In this document: one piece after another, positions 53,006 through 61,372 of the stretch | Position numbering within the stretch: position 1 is the stretch's first letter | Layout: every line of letters begins with the position of its first letter | Source: Longimicrobiales bacterium | Lineage (GTDB): Bacteria > Gemmatimonadota > Gemmatimonadetes > Longimicrobiales > Gaopeijiaceae | Reading direction: 5' to 3' | NCBI GenBank assembly: GCA_951828585.1 | Contig: OX639991.1 | Span: forward strand, 3,950,001-4,014,000 | Length of the DNA: 64,000 bases | Position numbers and translations under genes: made by a program | Notes under the pieces: model-generated | What the model was told of the DNA's origin: nothing | Seen by the model: the letters and a program-made list of their open reading frames with translations, nothing else | The model's database searches: none

Positions 53006-53260
53006 ACGAGAACGACGACTCTACGGCCCGAGGTTTTGACCCCGACACAGCCCCCGATCTCTCGAAGGACGGCTGGCCGGAGAAGCTCGCCAAGGCCCCC
53101 GTTCGTCGGGGCCGTCCCCCCAAAGCGCGACCGAAGGTATCGACTACCATCCGGTTGTCCCGCGAGGTCATCAGACCATTTCCGCGCGGGAGGGCGCGGT
53201 TGGCAGACACGAATCGACCACGCCCTGCGCGACTGGATCAAGCAGCACGATGTTGCTTGA
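53002..53260 (+). pseudogene. BrnA-like antitoxin gene with a single-base frameshift
   Basis: The frame from ATG 53002 reads FDPDTAPDLSKDGWPEKLAKA, then RRGRPPKARPKVSTTIRLSREVI, the BrnA-type N-terminus and ribbon strand. At about 53170-53175 (CATCAGACC) one extra base shifts the frame. The expected continuation DHFRAGGRGWQTRIDHALRDWI and a TGA at 53258-53260 is read in another frame. The uninterrupted frame runs on to 53331 with unrelated sequence. BrnA normally pairs with the BrnT RNase; here it is encoded after a PIN protein. A sequencing error could mimic this. Confidence 0.7.
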
Positions 53261-53369
53261 GCGGGCCGAGGCTCAGAAAAGCCATCGAGGAGTACCGAGG
53301 GGTTGATTGCGCGTCCAATTGGCGAGCATAATTGGCGAGCATCACCCCCCCCAAATCACGTAACTTCAA

Positions 53370-53443
53370 TCGGGGCGGCCGGATTCGAACCGGCGACCTC
53401 CTGCTCCCAAAGCAGGCGCGCTACCGGGCTGCGCCACGCCCCG
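53370..53443 (-). tRNA. tRNA-Pro (anticodon UGG)
   Basis: Minus-strand cloverleaf: acceptor CGGGGCG pairs with CGCCCCG plus discriminator A. The D arm is GCGCAGCCCGGTAGCGC. The anticodon stem CCTGC/GCAGG carries loop TTTGGGA with anticodon TGG. The T arm contains GGTTCGAATCC. No CCA is encoded. It lies 110 bases after the BrnA remnant, so the toxin-like operon is next to a tRNA, a common integration site. Confidence 0.95.
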
Positions 53444-53571
53444 ATACCCCGCTAGCGCGTCCCGGCCACCCCCAAGACACGGACCGGCCCCCACCACGCC
53501 ACGCCGGTGGTATCTTTCCAGAAGATCGCCCATTCGCCGCTCACGCGGTAGGCTGACGGAAAGGAGACCCC

Positions 53572-54927
53572 TTGCACCTGAAGCGACGTCGTCCCGGCAG
53601 GATGTCCGTACCGCCGCGCGCTCTCCTCGCGCGGCTTCCCTGGCTGCGGACGTTGGCGGCGCTGCTCCTCTTCGCCACCCCCCTCCCCGCCGCCGCCGCC
53701 CAGGAACCGGACACCCTCCCCCCCCTCACCCCACCCCCCGGCTCCTCCCTCTCCGTCTACCTCCTCACCATCGAGCCGGGCGACCTCATCTGGGAGCTCT
53801 TCGGTCACAACGCCCTCGTCGTTCGAGACGCCGAGACCGGATACGAGGAAGCCTTCAACTACGGGATCTTCGACGACACCGACGCGGGCTTCTACCTCCA
53901 GTTCCTGAAGGGGCTGATGATGTACCAGGTCGACGCCCACCCGGTCCCCCAGCTGCTCCGCGCGTACCGCGCCCGCAACCGCAGGATCTGGGCGCAGGAA
54001 CTGAACCTGGAACCGGACCGCAAGGTTCGCCTTCTCCAGCTGCTTCAGACCGCCGTCCTGCCCGAGAACTACATCTACCCGTACCAATACTACCTCAACA
54101 ACTGCTCCACAAAGCTCCGGGACGCGCTCGACACCATCCTCGATGGACAGTTGCGGGCCGCCACCGACGGCCCCCCGACCGGCTCCACCTGGCGGCGGGA
54201 CACTCGTCGCCTCACCTCGACGGACGCGGTCGGCTACCTCGCGATCGACATCGTACTCGGTCCCAAGGGAGACGAGCCGACGAATCGCTGGGACGAGATG
54301 TGGATCCCGATGAAGCTGCGCGACACGGCCGGGGGCCTGTTCGTCACCCGGGCCGACGGCACGCGCACTCCGCTCGTCCGTTCGGAGGAGCTGTGGGTGG
54401 ATTCGACGCGGGAGCACGAGCCCGTGGCCGCGCCGTCCCTCGACCTGCTGTTCCTCCTGACGGGACTCGTCACCGGTCTGGTCCTTTCGCTCCTGGGGTA
54501 CAGGGCCGCGGCGGGTTCAAGGCTGGGCCGGCTGGGGCTGGGGTTGGGCGCGTCGGTATGGGGACTCTTCTGCTTCGTGGCCGGTACGGTCATGATCGGT
54601 GTTCACTGGACCGATCACGACTTCATGTACTGGAACCAGAACGTCCTGCTGTTCACTCCTCTCGGCATCGGCGTGGCGGCGGCGGTGCTCCGGGCCATCA
54701 GGAAGGGACGAACGAGCATCTGGGGACGGAGATTCGTCCTGGGGGCGCTGGGACTGGCGGTCGTGGCGCTGATCCTCAACCTGATTCCGGCGACTTCGAC
54801 GGGGAACCGGCAGATGATCGCCTTCGCGCTCCCCGTCCACCTCGCAATCTGCTGGGTCATGCTGGGGATTCACAGGATGGACCACGCCCTGGTCTACGGG
54901 GACTCGGTGTCGGGGCGCGGGAGGTAG
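53572..54927 (+). CDS. DUF4105-type membrane protein
   Basis: 451 residues from a TTG with AGGAG 6 bases upstream; an ATG at 53602 is too close to any site. After a signal peptide (LLARLPWLRTLAALLLFATPL) the N-terminal domain has YLLTIEPGDLIWELFGHNALVVRD and YYLNNCSTKLRDALD, matching the DUF4105 periplasmic domain with its conserved His and Cys (NlpC/P60-like permuted fold). The C-terminal half has five membrane helices. The function is unknown; a thiol enzyme acting on lipid or peptidoglycan is a plausible inference. It follows tRNA-Pro and converges on rdgB. Confidence 0.8.
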   Translation: MHLKRRRPGRMSVPPRALLARLPWLRTLAALLLFATPLPAAAAQEPDTLPPLTPPPGSSLSVYLLTIEPGDLIWELFGHNALVVRDAETGYEEAFNYGIFDDTDAGFYLQFLKGLMMYQVDAHPVPQLLRAYRARNRRIWAQELNLEPDRKVRLLQLLQTAVLPENYIYPYQYYLNNCSTKLRDALDTILDGQLRAATDGPPTGSTWRRDTRRLTSTDAVGYLAIDIVLGPKGDEPTNRWDEMWIPMKLRDTAGGLFVTRADGTRTPLVRSEELWVDSTREHEPVAAPSLDLLFLLTGLVTGLVLSLLGYRAAAGSRLGRLGLGLGASVWGLFCFVAGTVMIGVHWTDHDFMYWNQNVLLFTPLGIGVAAAVLRAIRKGRTSIWGRRFVLGALGLAVVALILNLIPATSTGNRQMIAFALPVHLAICWVMLGIHRMDHALVYGDSVSGRGR

Positions 54928-55009
54928 CGGGACGGCAGCGTAGCGGACCCACCCGGTCCCGCACGCGGACGCCGCACGCACGCCGCCGGGACGTCTTTTC
55001 CAGCGGTTG

Positions 55010-55639
55010 CTACAACCGGTCCACCAGGAACCTCGCGAATGCCCGGAACGCCTTCCCACGGTGGCTGCGAGCGTTCTTCTCGGCCTCGGTCAGTTCGGCG
55101 AAACCGCGCCGCAAATCGTCGTCCCAGAAGATGGGATCGTAGCCGAAGCCGCCGGTCCCGCGCCCCTCGCGAAGGATTCTCCCCGGTGCCTCGCCCCGGA
55201 AGTGGGCGGTCTCGCCGCTGACCGGATCGATGAAGCTGGCCACGCACACGTACCGCGCCCCGCGCTCACGCATCGGCACATGCCCCAAACGCTCGATCAG
55301 GTAGCGATTGTTGGCCTCGTCACGCGAAAGATCGGGATAGCGTCCCGAAGGCGCGAATCGCTTGGTGCGAACACCGGGACGCCCCCCCAGCGCGTCCACT
55401 TCGATGCCGGAGTCGTCGGCAACCGTGGGAAGGCCCGAGAGACGGGCAAAGTAGCGCGCCTTAGAAGCGGCGTTCTCCTCGAAGGTGTCGAACGGTTCCA
55501 GCGATTCCTCCACGGGAGACCAGGGAATCGAAGCGTCCTCCAGGGTGGCGAGCAGGAGATTCCCGCCCCACCCCTCCCCCAGAATCCGCGCGACTTCCCG
55601 GGCTTTGTGGGCGCTCCGGGTGGCCAGAAGCAGCCTCAC
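55010..55639 (-). CDS. rdgB: XTP/dITP diphosphatase (Ham1/RdgB)
   Basis: Removes non-canonical purine nucleotides (ITP, XTP) from the pool. 209 residues with family motifs LLLATRSAHKAREV at the start, FEENAASKARYFARLSGLPTVADDSGIEVDALGG, GGFGYDPIFW, and SHRGKAFRAF near the end. The frame overlaps the adenylyltransferase stop by 4 bases (55636-55639), indicating an operon of two genes. Confidence 0.95.
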   Translation of the reverse strand: MRLLLATRSAHKAREVARILGEGWGGNLLLATLEDASIPWSPVEESLEPFDTFEENAASKARYFARLSGLPTVADDSGIEVDALGGRPGVRTKRFAPSGRYPDLSRDEANNRYLIERLGHVPMRERGARYVCVASFIDPVSGETAHFRGEAPGRILREGRGTGGFGYDPIFWDDDLRRGFAELTEAEKNARSHRGKAFRAFARFLVDRL

Positions 55640-56124
55640 CGCCCCTCACGGATGCGCCGCACCAGCGCGCTCGTCGAGTATCCAGGCACCAGCGGCACGA
55701 TCACCACCCGCCCCCCACCCCCCCACACCACCCCCGCTCCGGCCACCTCGGCCTCCAGATAGTCACCCCCCTTCACCAACACGTCCGGCCGCACCTCGGC
55801 GATCAGCTCCTCCGGCGTCTCCTCGTCGAAGAGGGTCACCCAGTCCACGCACCCCAACCCCGCCACCACCCTCGCGCGCCCGTCCTGATCCACGAGCGGC
55901 CGCCCCTCCCCCTTCCCCAGCCCCCGCACGGACCGGTCGGTGTTCACCGCCACCAGCAGCGCATCGCCCAGCCGCCGTGCCCGCTCCAGACAGTCGACAT
56001 GGCCCGGGTGCAGCAGGTCGAAGCAGCCGTTCGTGAAGACCAGGCGGAACGATCGCCCCGGCCCCAGCCGCTCGACCACCTCGGCGCGGCCAAGGATCTT
56101 CTCTTCCGCCGCACGGAACTTCAC
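55636..56124 (-). CDS. RfaE2/HldE C-terminal-type nucleotidyltransferase
   Basis: 162 residues from the GTG at 56122-56124 (VKFRAAEEKILGRAEVV); a longer frame reaches into repeat E and is rejected. It has the cytidylyltransferase fold: LVFTNGCFDLLHPGHVDCLERAR with the HxGH motif, LLVAVNTDRSVRGLGKGEGRP, VDWVTLFDEETPEELI, VLVKGGDYL and GYSTSALVRRI. This is the stand-alone adenylyltransferase that makes ADP-D-glycero-beta-D-manno-heptose for LPS core. No heptose kinase is nearby. It is translationally coupled to rdgB downstream. Confidence 0.92.
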   Translation of the reverse strand: MKFRAAEEKILGRAEVVERLGPGRSFRLVFTNGCFDLLHPGHVDCLERARRLGDALLVAVNTDRSVRGLGKGEGRPLVDQDGRARVVAGLGCVDWVTLFDEETPEELIAEVRPDVLVKGGDYLEAEVAGAGVVWGGGGRVVIVPLVPGYSTSALVRRIREGR

Positions 56125-56220
56125 GCGTGTCCCTCCCGCTCGCGCTCTTCCCACATTCCGGCCTTGGCACACCCCGGCAGCTTCCCGCCCCGGTCCAAGT
56201 CCGTCACCCCGGTTCGCCCC

Positions 56221-56463
56221 AGCAGCCCGTGAACAATACCCTCCCGGCATTCGACCGGCGATGCATCCGGGCTGGACCGCTTCGCCCACCCCTCTCGCGA
56301 TGTGATGACAACATTACATTAAGTAAGGTAAAGTATACATTATACCTCTCCAAGGCTCCGCTCTGCGTTGCTCCTCGGGCGAATAGCCCCGCTATTCCCC
56401 TCTCGTCGCGCCTTGCCAGCCCGGCGCCTCACCGCTCTCGGTGCTCGGGCGGCCTTATCCACG
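56221..56463 (-). repeat. Dispersed structured repeat, long form, copy E (interrupted by IS)
   Basis: Together with 57863-57870 it makes an intact unit of about 251 bp. The inverted ends are AGCAGCCCGTGAACAA and CTTATCCACG plus GACTGCTA. It has the hairpin GAATAGC with loop GGG (reverse strand) and an AT-rich block at 56305-56345 with ATTACATTAAGTAAG and GTATACATTA. The IS split occurs after TCCACG, the same base as in copy A. The far end forms the TAG stop of the antiporter gene. Confidence 0.88.
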
Positions 56464-56553
56464 ATGGAGTGGACGCCCCCTCCCGACGGCATCGCAATGT
56501 GCCAAGATGGTACTGAGCGATATGTCGAACCATCTGAGGGAGGAGGCATCCAC

Positions 56554-57570
56554 ATGAAAGAGGTTAGCATCATCGGGATCGATCTGGCAAAGAGGAGCTT
56601 CCAGGTACACGGGGCGACGGCCGACGGGTCGGTGGCGTACCGCCGGAAGCTGAGCCGCGGGAAGCTGATGGGCTTTCTCGCCGCGCAGCCGCCTTGCACG
56701 GTGGCGATGGAGGCGTGCGCCAGCGCCCACTACTGGGGCCGGGAGATCATGGCGCTCGGCCACGAGGTGAGGCTGGTGCCCCCGATCTACGTGAAGCCGT
56801 TCGTCAAGCGCCACAAGAACGACGCGGCCGACGCGGAGGCGATTACGGAGGCCGCGCAGCGTCCGACGATGCACTTCGTGGCGGTAAAGACCGAGGCGCA
56901 ACAGGCGCGGGGGATGCTCTTTCACACGCGTGACCTGCTGGTGCGCCAGCGCACGCAGACGATCAACGCGCTTCGGGGCCACCTGGCCGAGTACGGCGTT
57001 GTGGCTCCGCAGGGCAGGTCCCGGATCGGGCAGCTGGCCCGGGTGCTCGAGGACGGCGACTGTGGCCTTCCGGAGGCGGTCGTCGAGCTGGGCCGTCTGC
57101 TGCTCGGTCGGATCGATGAGCTCGACGAGAAGATCGATGGGCTCGACCGCGAGATCCGGGTGAGCGCGCGGGAGTGTGAAGAGACGGCGCGTCTGATGAC
57201 GATCCCCGGAATCGGGCCGGTCACTGCGATGGCCATCCAGGCCTTCGCGCCGCCGATGGAGGGCTTCCGGTGCGGGCGCGATTTCTCGGCCTGGCTCGGC
57301 CTCGTGCCTCGGCAGCACACCACCGGCGGCAAGCCGAGGCTGGGCAGGATATCGAAGATGGGGCAGCGCGACCTGAGACGCCTCCTGGTCACGGGAGCCA
57401 TGGCGGTCATTCGGCACGCGAGCCGGGGCGGCGAGATCGCGGATCCGTGGCTGGCCGGGATGCTGGCGCGCAAGCCCAGGAAGCTAGTCGCGGTAGCGCT
57501 CGCCAACAGGACGGCGCGGAGGGTCTGGGCGCTGGCCACCAGGAAGGAGGCGTACCGCGCTGCCGCCTGA
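56554..57570 (+). CDS. IS1111-group transposase, copy 2
   Basis: 338 residues from the ATG at 56554 (MKEVSIIGIDLAKRSF), with GGGAGGAGG upstream. The DEDD set is D10, E53, D90 and D93, as in copy 1. The Tnp_20 domain has GLVPRQHTTGGKPRLGRISKMG, with Thr where the nucleophilic Ser is usual. About seven residues differ from copy 1 (for example K2/E2, T22/K22, M39/L39, I/A in RGGEIAD). It is apparently intact. Confidence 0.92.
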   Translation: MKEVSIIGIDLAKRSFQVHGATADGSVAYRRKLSRGKLMGFLAAQPPCTVAMEACASAHYWGREIMALGHEVRLVPPIYVKPFVKRHKNDAADAEAITEAAQRPTMHFVAVKTEAQQARGMLFHTRDLLVRQRTQTINALRGHLAEYGVVAPQGRSRIGQLARVLEDGDCGLPEAVVELGRLLLGRIDELDEKIDGLDREIRVSARECEETARLMTIPGIGPVTAMAIQAFAPPMEGFRCGRDFSAWLGLVPRQHTTGGKPRLGRISKMGQRDLRRLLVTGAMAVIRHASRGGEIADPWLAGMLARKPRKLVAVALANRTARRVWALATRKEAYRAAA

Positions 57571-57654
57571 GCGGGCGGCGAAAGGAAAGAAGCGAAGCAG
57601 AAAGCCGACGGGATAATTGGGCGGCAGGACGCACGAACGGAGTAAGGGCAAACG

Positions 57655-57800
57655 GTCGATGAGACGGGATCGGAAAAACCAGCTAGCAGTCCAGGGCCTG
57701 AGAGCCCGCTTCCACGATTTGGATCCGATCTCACGAACACCATACGGGCCCGCGGCCAACGAGAGCCGCATCAAGAGGCCGGACATACGACAGTACCTGA
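57655..57800 (+). ncRNA. Predicted bridge/seek RNA of IS1111-type copy 2
   Basis: Approximate limits. Target loop: CTAGCAGTCC (57683-57692), complementary to GGACTGCTAG on the right of the insertion point; a GGGC-CTGAGA-GCCC hairpin; then TCCACG (57711-57716), identical to the left of the insertion point. Donor loop: CACCAT (57738-57743), partly complementary to the IS left end ATGGAGTG; a GCGGC/GCCGC hairpin; then ACATACG (57783-57789), identical to the IS right end. Both loops share the same order. Function follows from IS110-family RNA-guided recombination; no promoter was identified. Confidence 0.72.
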
Positions 57801-57867
57801 CCAGATTGCCACCGACTCGGTTCCCGCATCCGGGCTTGCCCACCCTGGGGCGTCCACATACGGACTG

Positions 57868-59577
57868 CTAGAAGAATTGCAGAAACAGGAAGGCCGCCAA
57901 CAGAATCGAAACCCACAACACCATGCTCCCCGCAGGCCACGTACGCGCTAGAATGCCCCGGGGCCCGAGCGCCCGGAACGCGCCGCGCAGCGTCCTGTCC
58001 ACCGTCTTCAGCACCTTGCCCCGGAAGGCCCCGTCCACGGCCGCGACCACCGAACCCGTCCAACCCGTCACCTTCACCGCCGCCCGCCGGTACACCCAGT
58101 CCGCGTCCAGGTTCACCGACGGGATCTCGGCCGGGTAGATCTTCCACAGGTGGAAGGCCGCCACCGCCCCGATGGCGAAGCAGAGGAGCTGGATCTGGGT
58201 GAGAATATGAGTATATGAGTAGGGTTCATACTCAACATCGTACGGAAGCATCCCGTACAGCAGGTGCGGCCAGATGCCGATCGCCAGGCACGCCGCCGCC
58301 CCGATCCACATCGCCACCAGCATGTTCCACGGCGGTTCACGCGTCCGAATGCCCGAGTCGTGCGCGAAAAAGGCGAAGTAGGGGATCTTGATCCCCGCGT
58401 GTTCAACCACCCCGGCCGAGGCGAAGAGCATGACCGGCCAGACCCAGTTGAAGTGCTCCTCGAGGAGCGCCGACATGATCATGCTCTTGGACACGAAGGC
58501 GTTGAAGAAGGGGACCGCCGAGATCGACAACGCACCGATGATGCAGAGGGTGGCGGTCCAGGGCATCGTCTTGTAGAGGCCTCCCAGCTCCGACGCCTTG
58601 GTCTTCCCCGTCATGTGCATGACCGCGCCCATGGCCATGAAGAGCAATCCCTTGAAGAGCACGTCGTTGAAGGCATGCGACACGGCCCCGTTGATGGCCA
58701 GGTGGGTGCCCACTCCGATCCCGCAGACCATGAAGCCGATCTGGTTGATCATCGAATAGCCCAGCGTGCGCCGGAGGTCGTTCTCGATGACCGCGTAGAA
58801 GATCGGGAAGCAGGCCATGACGGCGCCGATGTAGATCAGGGCGTCGGTGCCGGCGTACCCGCGCGCCAGAGCGTACACCGCCACCTTGGTGGTGAAGGCG
58901 CAGAGGAATACGGTGCCGGTGGGCGTGCTTTCGGGATAGGCGTCGATCAGCCAGCTGTGCAGCAGCGGGAAGGCGGCCTTGACCCCGAAGGCCAGGAGGA
59001 CCAGCCACCCGGCCAGCCCCTCCAGCCCCATCGGGCCGAATTCTAGACTTCCGGTGTCGTGGGCGTGCACCATGGCCCCTGCGAGCAGCGTCACCCCCGA
59101 GACCACGTGCACCAGCAGATAGCGCATCCCGGCACGGACGGAGCGCGGGGACCGCCGGGCCCAGATCAGGAAGACGGAGCTGACGGCCAGCAGTTCCCAG
59201 AAGACGAAGAGCGTGATGAAGTCGCCCGCGAAGACCGCGCCCAGCCCGCTCCCCGCGTAGATGACCGCCGAGGTGTGCTGCACGGTGGGACGGTCCCCGC
59301 CCTTCAGATGCAGCGAGTAGACGATCGAGATGAAGGCGCCGAGGTGGAAGAGGTAGCCGAAGAGAAGGCTCAGGCGGTCGGCGCGCACCGGAGTCAGCGT
59401 GTAGCCCAGGAACTGGAACTGGAGCTCGTATCCCTCCTGGATCCCCATCACGTTGAGCGCGCCCACGATCGGGATCAGGACGAGCCACGCCGCGCGGACC
59501 ATGGGGACGCGCCGCAGGAAGGGCACCACCAGCGCGCCGGCGAGGAAGATCAGGAACGGGGGGACGCTACCCATCAT
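57868..59577 (-). CDS. Proton-conducting NuoL/M/N (MnhD)-like antiporter subunit, third copy
   Basis: 569 residues with about 14 membrane helices. The Proton_antipo_M core is clear: FVFWELLAVSSVFLIWARR (Glu), FGVKAAFPLLHSWLIDAYPESTPTGTVFLCAFTTKVAVYAL (Lys in GVKAAF and the LHSWL motif), TLGYSMINQIGFM and HAFNDVLFKGLLFMAMG (lumen Lys/His). The C-terminus has a cytoplasmic-looking amphipathic stretch and a final helix (VLWVSILLAAFLFLQFF). It is the last gene of the antiporter operon. Its TAG stop coincides with the end of repeat E carrying IS copy 2. Confidence 0.9.
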   Translation of the reverse strand: MMGSVPPFLIFLAGALVVPFLRRVPMVRAAWLVLIPIVGALNVMGIQEGYELQFQFLGYTLTPVRADRLSLLFGYLFHLGAFISIVYSLHLKGGDRPTVQHTSAVIYAGSGLGAVFAGDFITLFVFWELLAVSSVFLIWARRSPRSVRAGMRYLLVHVVSGVTLLAGAMVHAHDTGSLEFGPMGLEGLAGWLVLLAFGVKAAFPLLHSWLIDAYPESTPTGTVFLCAFTTKVAVYALARGYAGTDALIYIGAVMACFPIFYAVIENDLRRTLGYSMINQIGFMVCGIGVGTHLAINGAVSHAFNDVLFKGLLFMAMGAVMHMTGKTKASELGGLYKTMPWTATLCIIGALSISAVPFFNAFVSKSMIMSALLEEHFNWVWPVMLFASAGVVEHAGIKIPYFAFFAHDSGIRTREPPWNMLVAMWIGAAACLAIGIWPHLLYGMLPYDVEYEPYSYTHILTQIQLLCFAIGAVAAFHLWKIYPAEIPSVNLDADWVYRRAAVKVTGWTGSVVAAVDGAFRGKVLKTVDRTLRGAFRALGPRGILARTWPAGSMVLWVSILLAAFLFLQFF

Positions 59578-59815
59578 CGTAGTAGTCCTCCCGGCGCATC
59601 ACCAACCGCCTCAGCACCTTCGAGATCAGGATCAGCAGCGAGATCCCCACGAACCCGAAGACCGGGTACATGATCTTCCACTCCTCGAGGGGATGATGCA
59701 CCTCGCGGTCGGCGAAGAAGTCCCACCCCAGCACGACCGCGCACAGGACGAAAAAGATCACCAGGATCCGGCCCGCCCAGGGCGACGGCACGCTGTTGGG
59801 CTTGTGCTCGCTCAT
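59567..59815 (-). CDS. Small membrane subunit of the antiporter operon
   Basis: 82 residues from the ATG at 59813-59815. Two helices (ILVIFFVLCAVVLGWDFF and IMYPVFGFVGISLLILISKVLRRLV) are separated by a short polar loop (ADREVHHPLEEWK). It overlaps the upstream antiporter stop (59812-59815) and the downstream antiporter start (59567-59577), so it is certainly part of the operon. No family is recognised; by position it may be a small accessory subunit of the Mrp/Mbh-like complex. Confidence 0.75.
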   Translation of the reverse strand: MSEHKPNSVPSPWAGRILVIFFVLCAVVLGWDFFADREVHHPLEEWKIMYPVFGFVGISLLILISKVLRRLVMRREDYYDDG

Positions 59816-61359
59816 GGTCCCGCCACCATGCTCATGAGCCGGTAGAACGGCTCGGGGTACAGGAAGAGCGCCAGGCAGGCCGCCGCCGTGGTTACGATCG
59901 CGACCAGCGACCACGCGGGCGCCCGGTGGTAGTGACCGTGGGCATCGTGTGAGTCCTCGCCGTGGCGCCCGTGATCCCCGTCGTCGTCGTGCCCACCGGG
60001 CTGATGCATGTGTCCCTCGTGGCCACCCACCTCCGCCTCCGCCTTCCCGAAGAACCCCTTCAGCGGAATCTCCATCAGGTACGCCAGCGACAGCAGCGAG
60101 CTCACCATCAGCACCGCCACCAGCCCCACCTGCCCCGCCTCCAGCGATCCCAGGCCCAGGAACCACTTGCTCCACGACCCTCCCGTGGGCGGCAGTCCCA
60201 CGATCGAGAGCGTCCCGATGAAGAATGCCGCGAAGGTCACCGGCATCTTGCGGCCCAGCCCTCCCAGCTGGCTGACCTCGCTCTTGTGGGCGGCCACCAT
60301 GATCGCGCCGGCGCAGAAGAAGAGGGTGATCTTGCCGAAGGCGTGCATGGCGATGTGCATGCCGCTCCCGATCACGCCCCAGCTATTCGCCAGCATGGCT
60401 CCCAGCACAACGTAAGACAGCTGGCTTACCGTCGAGTAGGCGAGCCGCGCCTTGAGGTTGTCCTTGGTGAAGGCCACCAGCGACCCGAGGATGATCGTCG
60501 CCGCGGCGACCCACATCAGCCACACGGAAGCGCCGGACGCGCCCAGGAAGTCGATCCCGAAGACGTACACGGCCACCTTGAGCACGGCGAACACCCCCGC
60601 CTTGACGACCGCCACCGCGTGCAGCAGCGCGCTCACGGGGGTGGGCGCCACCATGGCGGCCGGGAGCCAGCGGTGGAACGGCATGACCGCCGCCTTCCCG
60701 ATCCCGAAGACGTAGAGGCCCAGCAACACCGGGACGACCGCCCCCGCGGCCCGCCCGTTCAGGATTCCCCCGTCCTGGAAATCCAGCGTGCCGGTGATGG
60801 CGTACGTCCACACGATGGCCAGCAGCTGAAAGGCGATCGAGGTGCCGAAGAGGATGCCCAGGTAGACCCGTCCCGCCCGCTTCGCCTTGTCGGTGCCGGC
60901 GTGGGTGACCAGCGGGAAGGTGGTCAGCGAGAGAAGCTCGTAGAAGACGAAGAGGGTGAAGAGGTTGCCGGCGAAGGCGACGCCCATCACGGACGCGATT
61001 GCGAAGGCGAAGAAGAGGTAGAAGCGCGTCTGGTTCTTCTCGTGGTGGCCCCGCATGTACCCGATCGAGTACATGGTGGTGACGATCCACAGAAACGATG
61101 CGACCAGCGCGAAGAGCACGCCGAGGGGTTCGGCCTCCAGCGCGAGCGGGATCCCCGGAATCGGCTCGGCCAGCACCACCGATGGGCGGCCACCCTCGCT
61201 CACGGCCGCGTACACCTGCAGGACGATGGTGAAGAGCGCCCCCGCGGTGACCAGGCTGGCCGCCTCGCGCGCATTGGGGCTCTGGCGCAGCAACACGATC
61301 GCCGCGGCGCCGACGACCGGCACGGCCAGCGAAAGCCACAACATCGACTCGATCGTCAC
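59812..61359 (-). CDS. Proton-conducting NuoL/M/N (MnhD)-like antiporter subunit, second copy
   Basis: 515 residues. Core motifs: FVFYELLSLTTFPLVTHAG (Glu), GIGKAAVMPFHRWLPAAMVAPTPVSALLHAVAVVKAGVF (both Lys), RLAYSTVSQLSYVVLG and HAFGKITLFFCAG. Between the last helices is a His/Asp-rich cytoplasmic or periplasmic segment (GGHEGHMHQPGGHDDDGDH and HDAHGHYH) of about 35 residues, a likely metal-binding loop not usual in this family. It lies between the 495-residue homologue and the small subunit. Confidence 0.9.
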   Translation of the reverse strand: MTIESMLWLSLAVPVVGAAAIVLLRQSPNAREAASLVTAGALFTIVLQVYAAVSEGGRPSVVLAEPIPGIPLALEAEPLGVLFALVASFLWIVTTMYSIGYMRGHHEKNQTRFYLFFAFAIASVMGVAFAGNLFTLFVFYELLSLTTFPLVTHAGTDKAKRAGRVYLGILFGTSIAFQLLAIVWTYAITGTLDFQDGGILNGRAAGAVVPVLLGLYVFGIGKAAVMPFHRWLPAAMVAPTPVSALLHAVAVVKAGVFAVLKVAVYVFGIDFLGASGASVWLMWVAAATIILGSLVAFTKDNLKARLAYSTVSQLSYVVLGAMLANSWGVIGSGMHIAMHAFGKITLFFCAGAIMVAAHKSEVSQLGGLGRKMPVTFAAFFIGTLSIVGLPPTGGSWSKWFLGLGSLEAGQVGLVAVLMVSSLLSLAYLMEIPLKGFFGKAEAEVGGHEGHMHQPGGHDDDGDHGRHGEDSHDAHGHYHRAPAWSLVAIVTTAAACLALFLYPEPFYRLMSMVAGP

Positions 61360-61372
61360 GGCGCGCCCCCGG

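Larger units (their letters stand above)
56462..57862 (+). mobile_element. IS110-family, IS1111-group insertion sequence, copy 2
   Basis: About 1.4 kb. The dinucleotide CG borders both ends (56462-56463 and 57861-57862). Subterminal inverted repeats GTGGACGCCCC (56469-56479) and GGGGCGTCCAC (57847-57857) lie just inside. Excision restores TTATCCACGGACTGCTAG, the intact repeat end. The transposase gene is followed by about 290 bases with the predicted guide RNA. It is nearly identical to copy 1 at 20818. Confidence 0.92.

Noticed and set aside
56455-57417. Long frames on the strand opposite both IS1111-type transposases
   Set aside because: They are duplicated only because the IS is duplicated, and they mirror the transposase codons.
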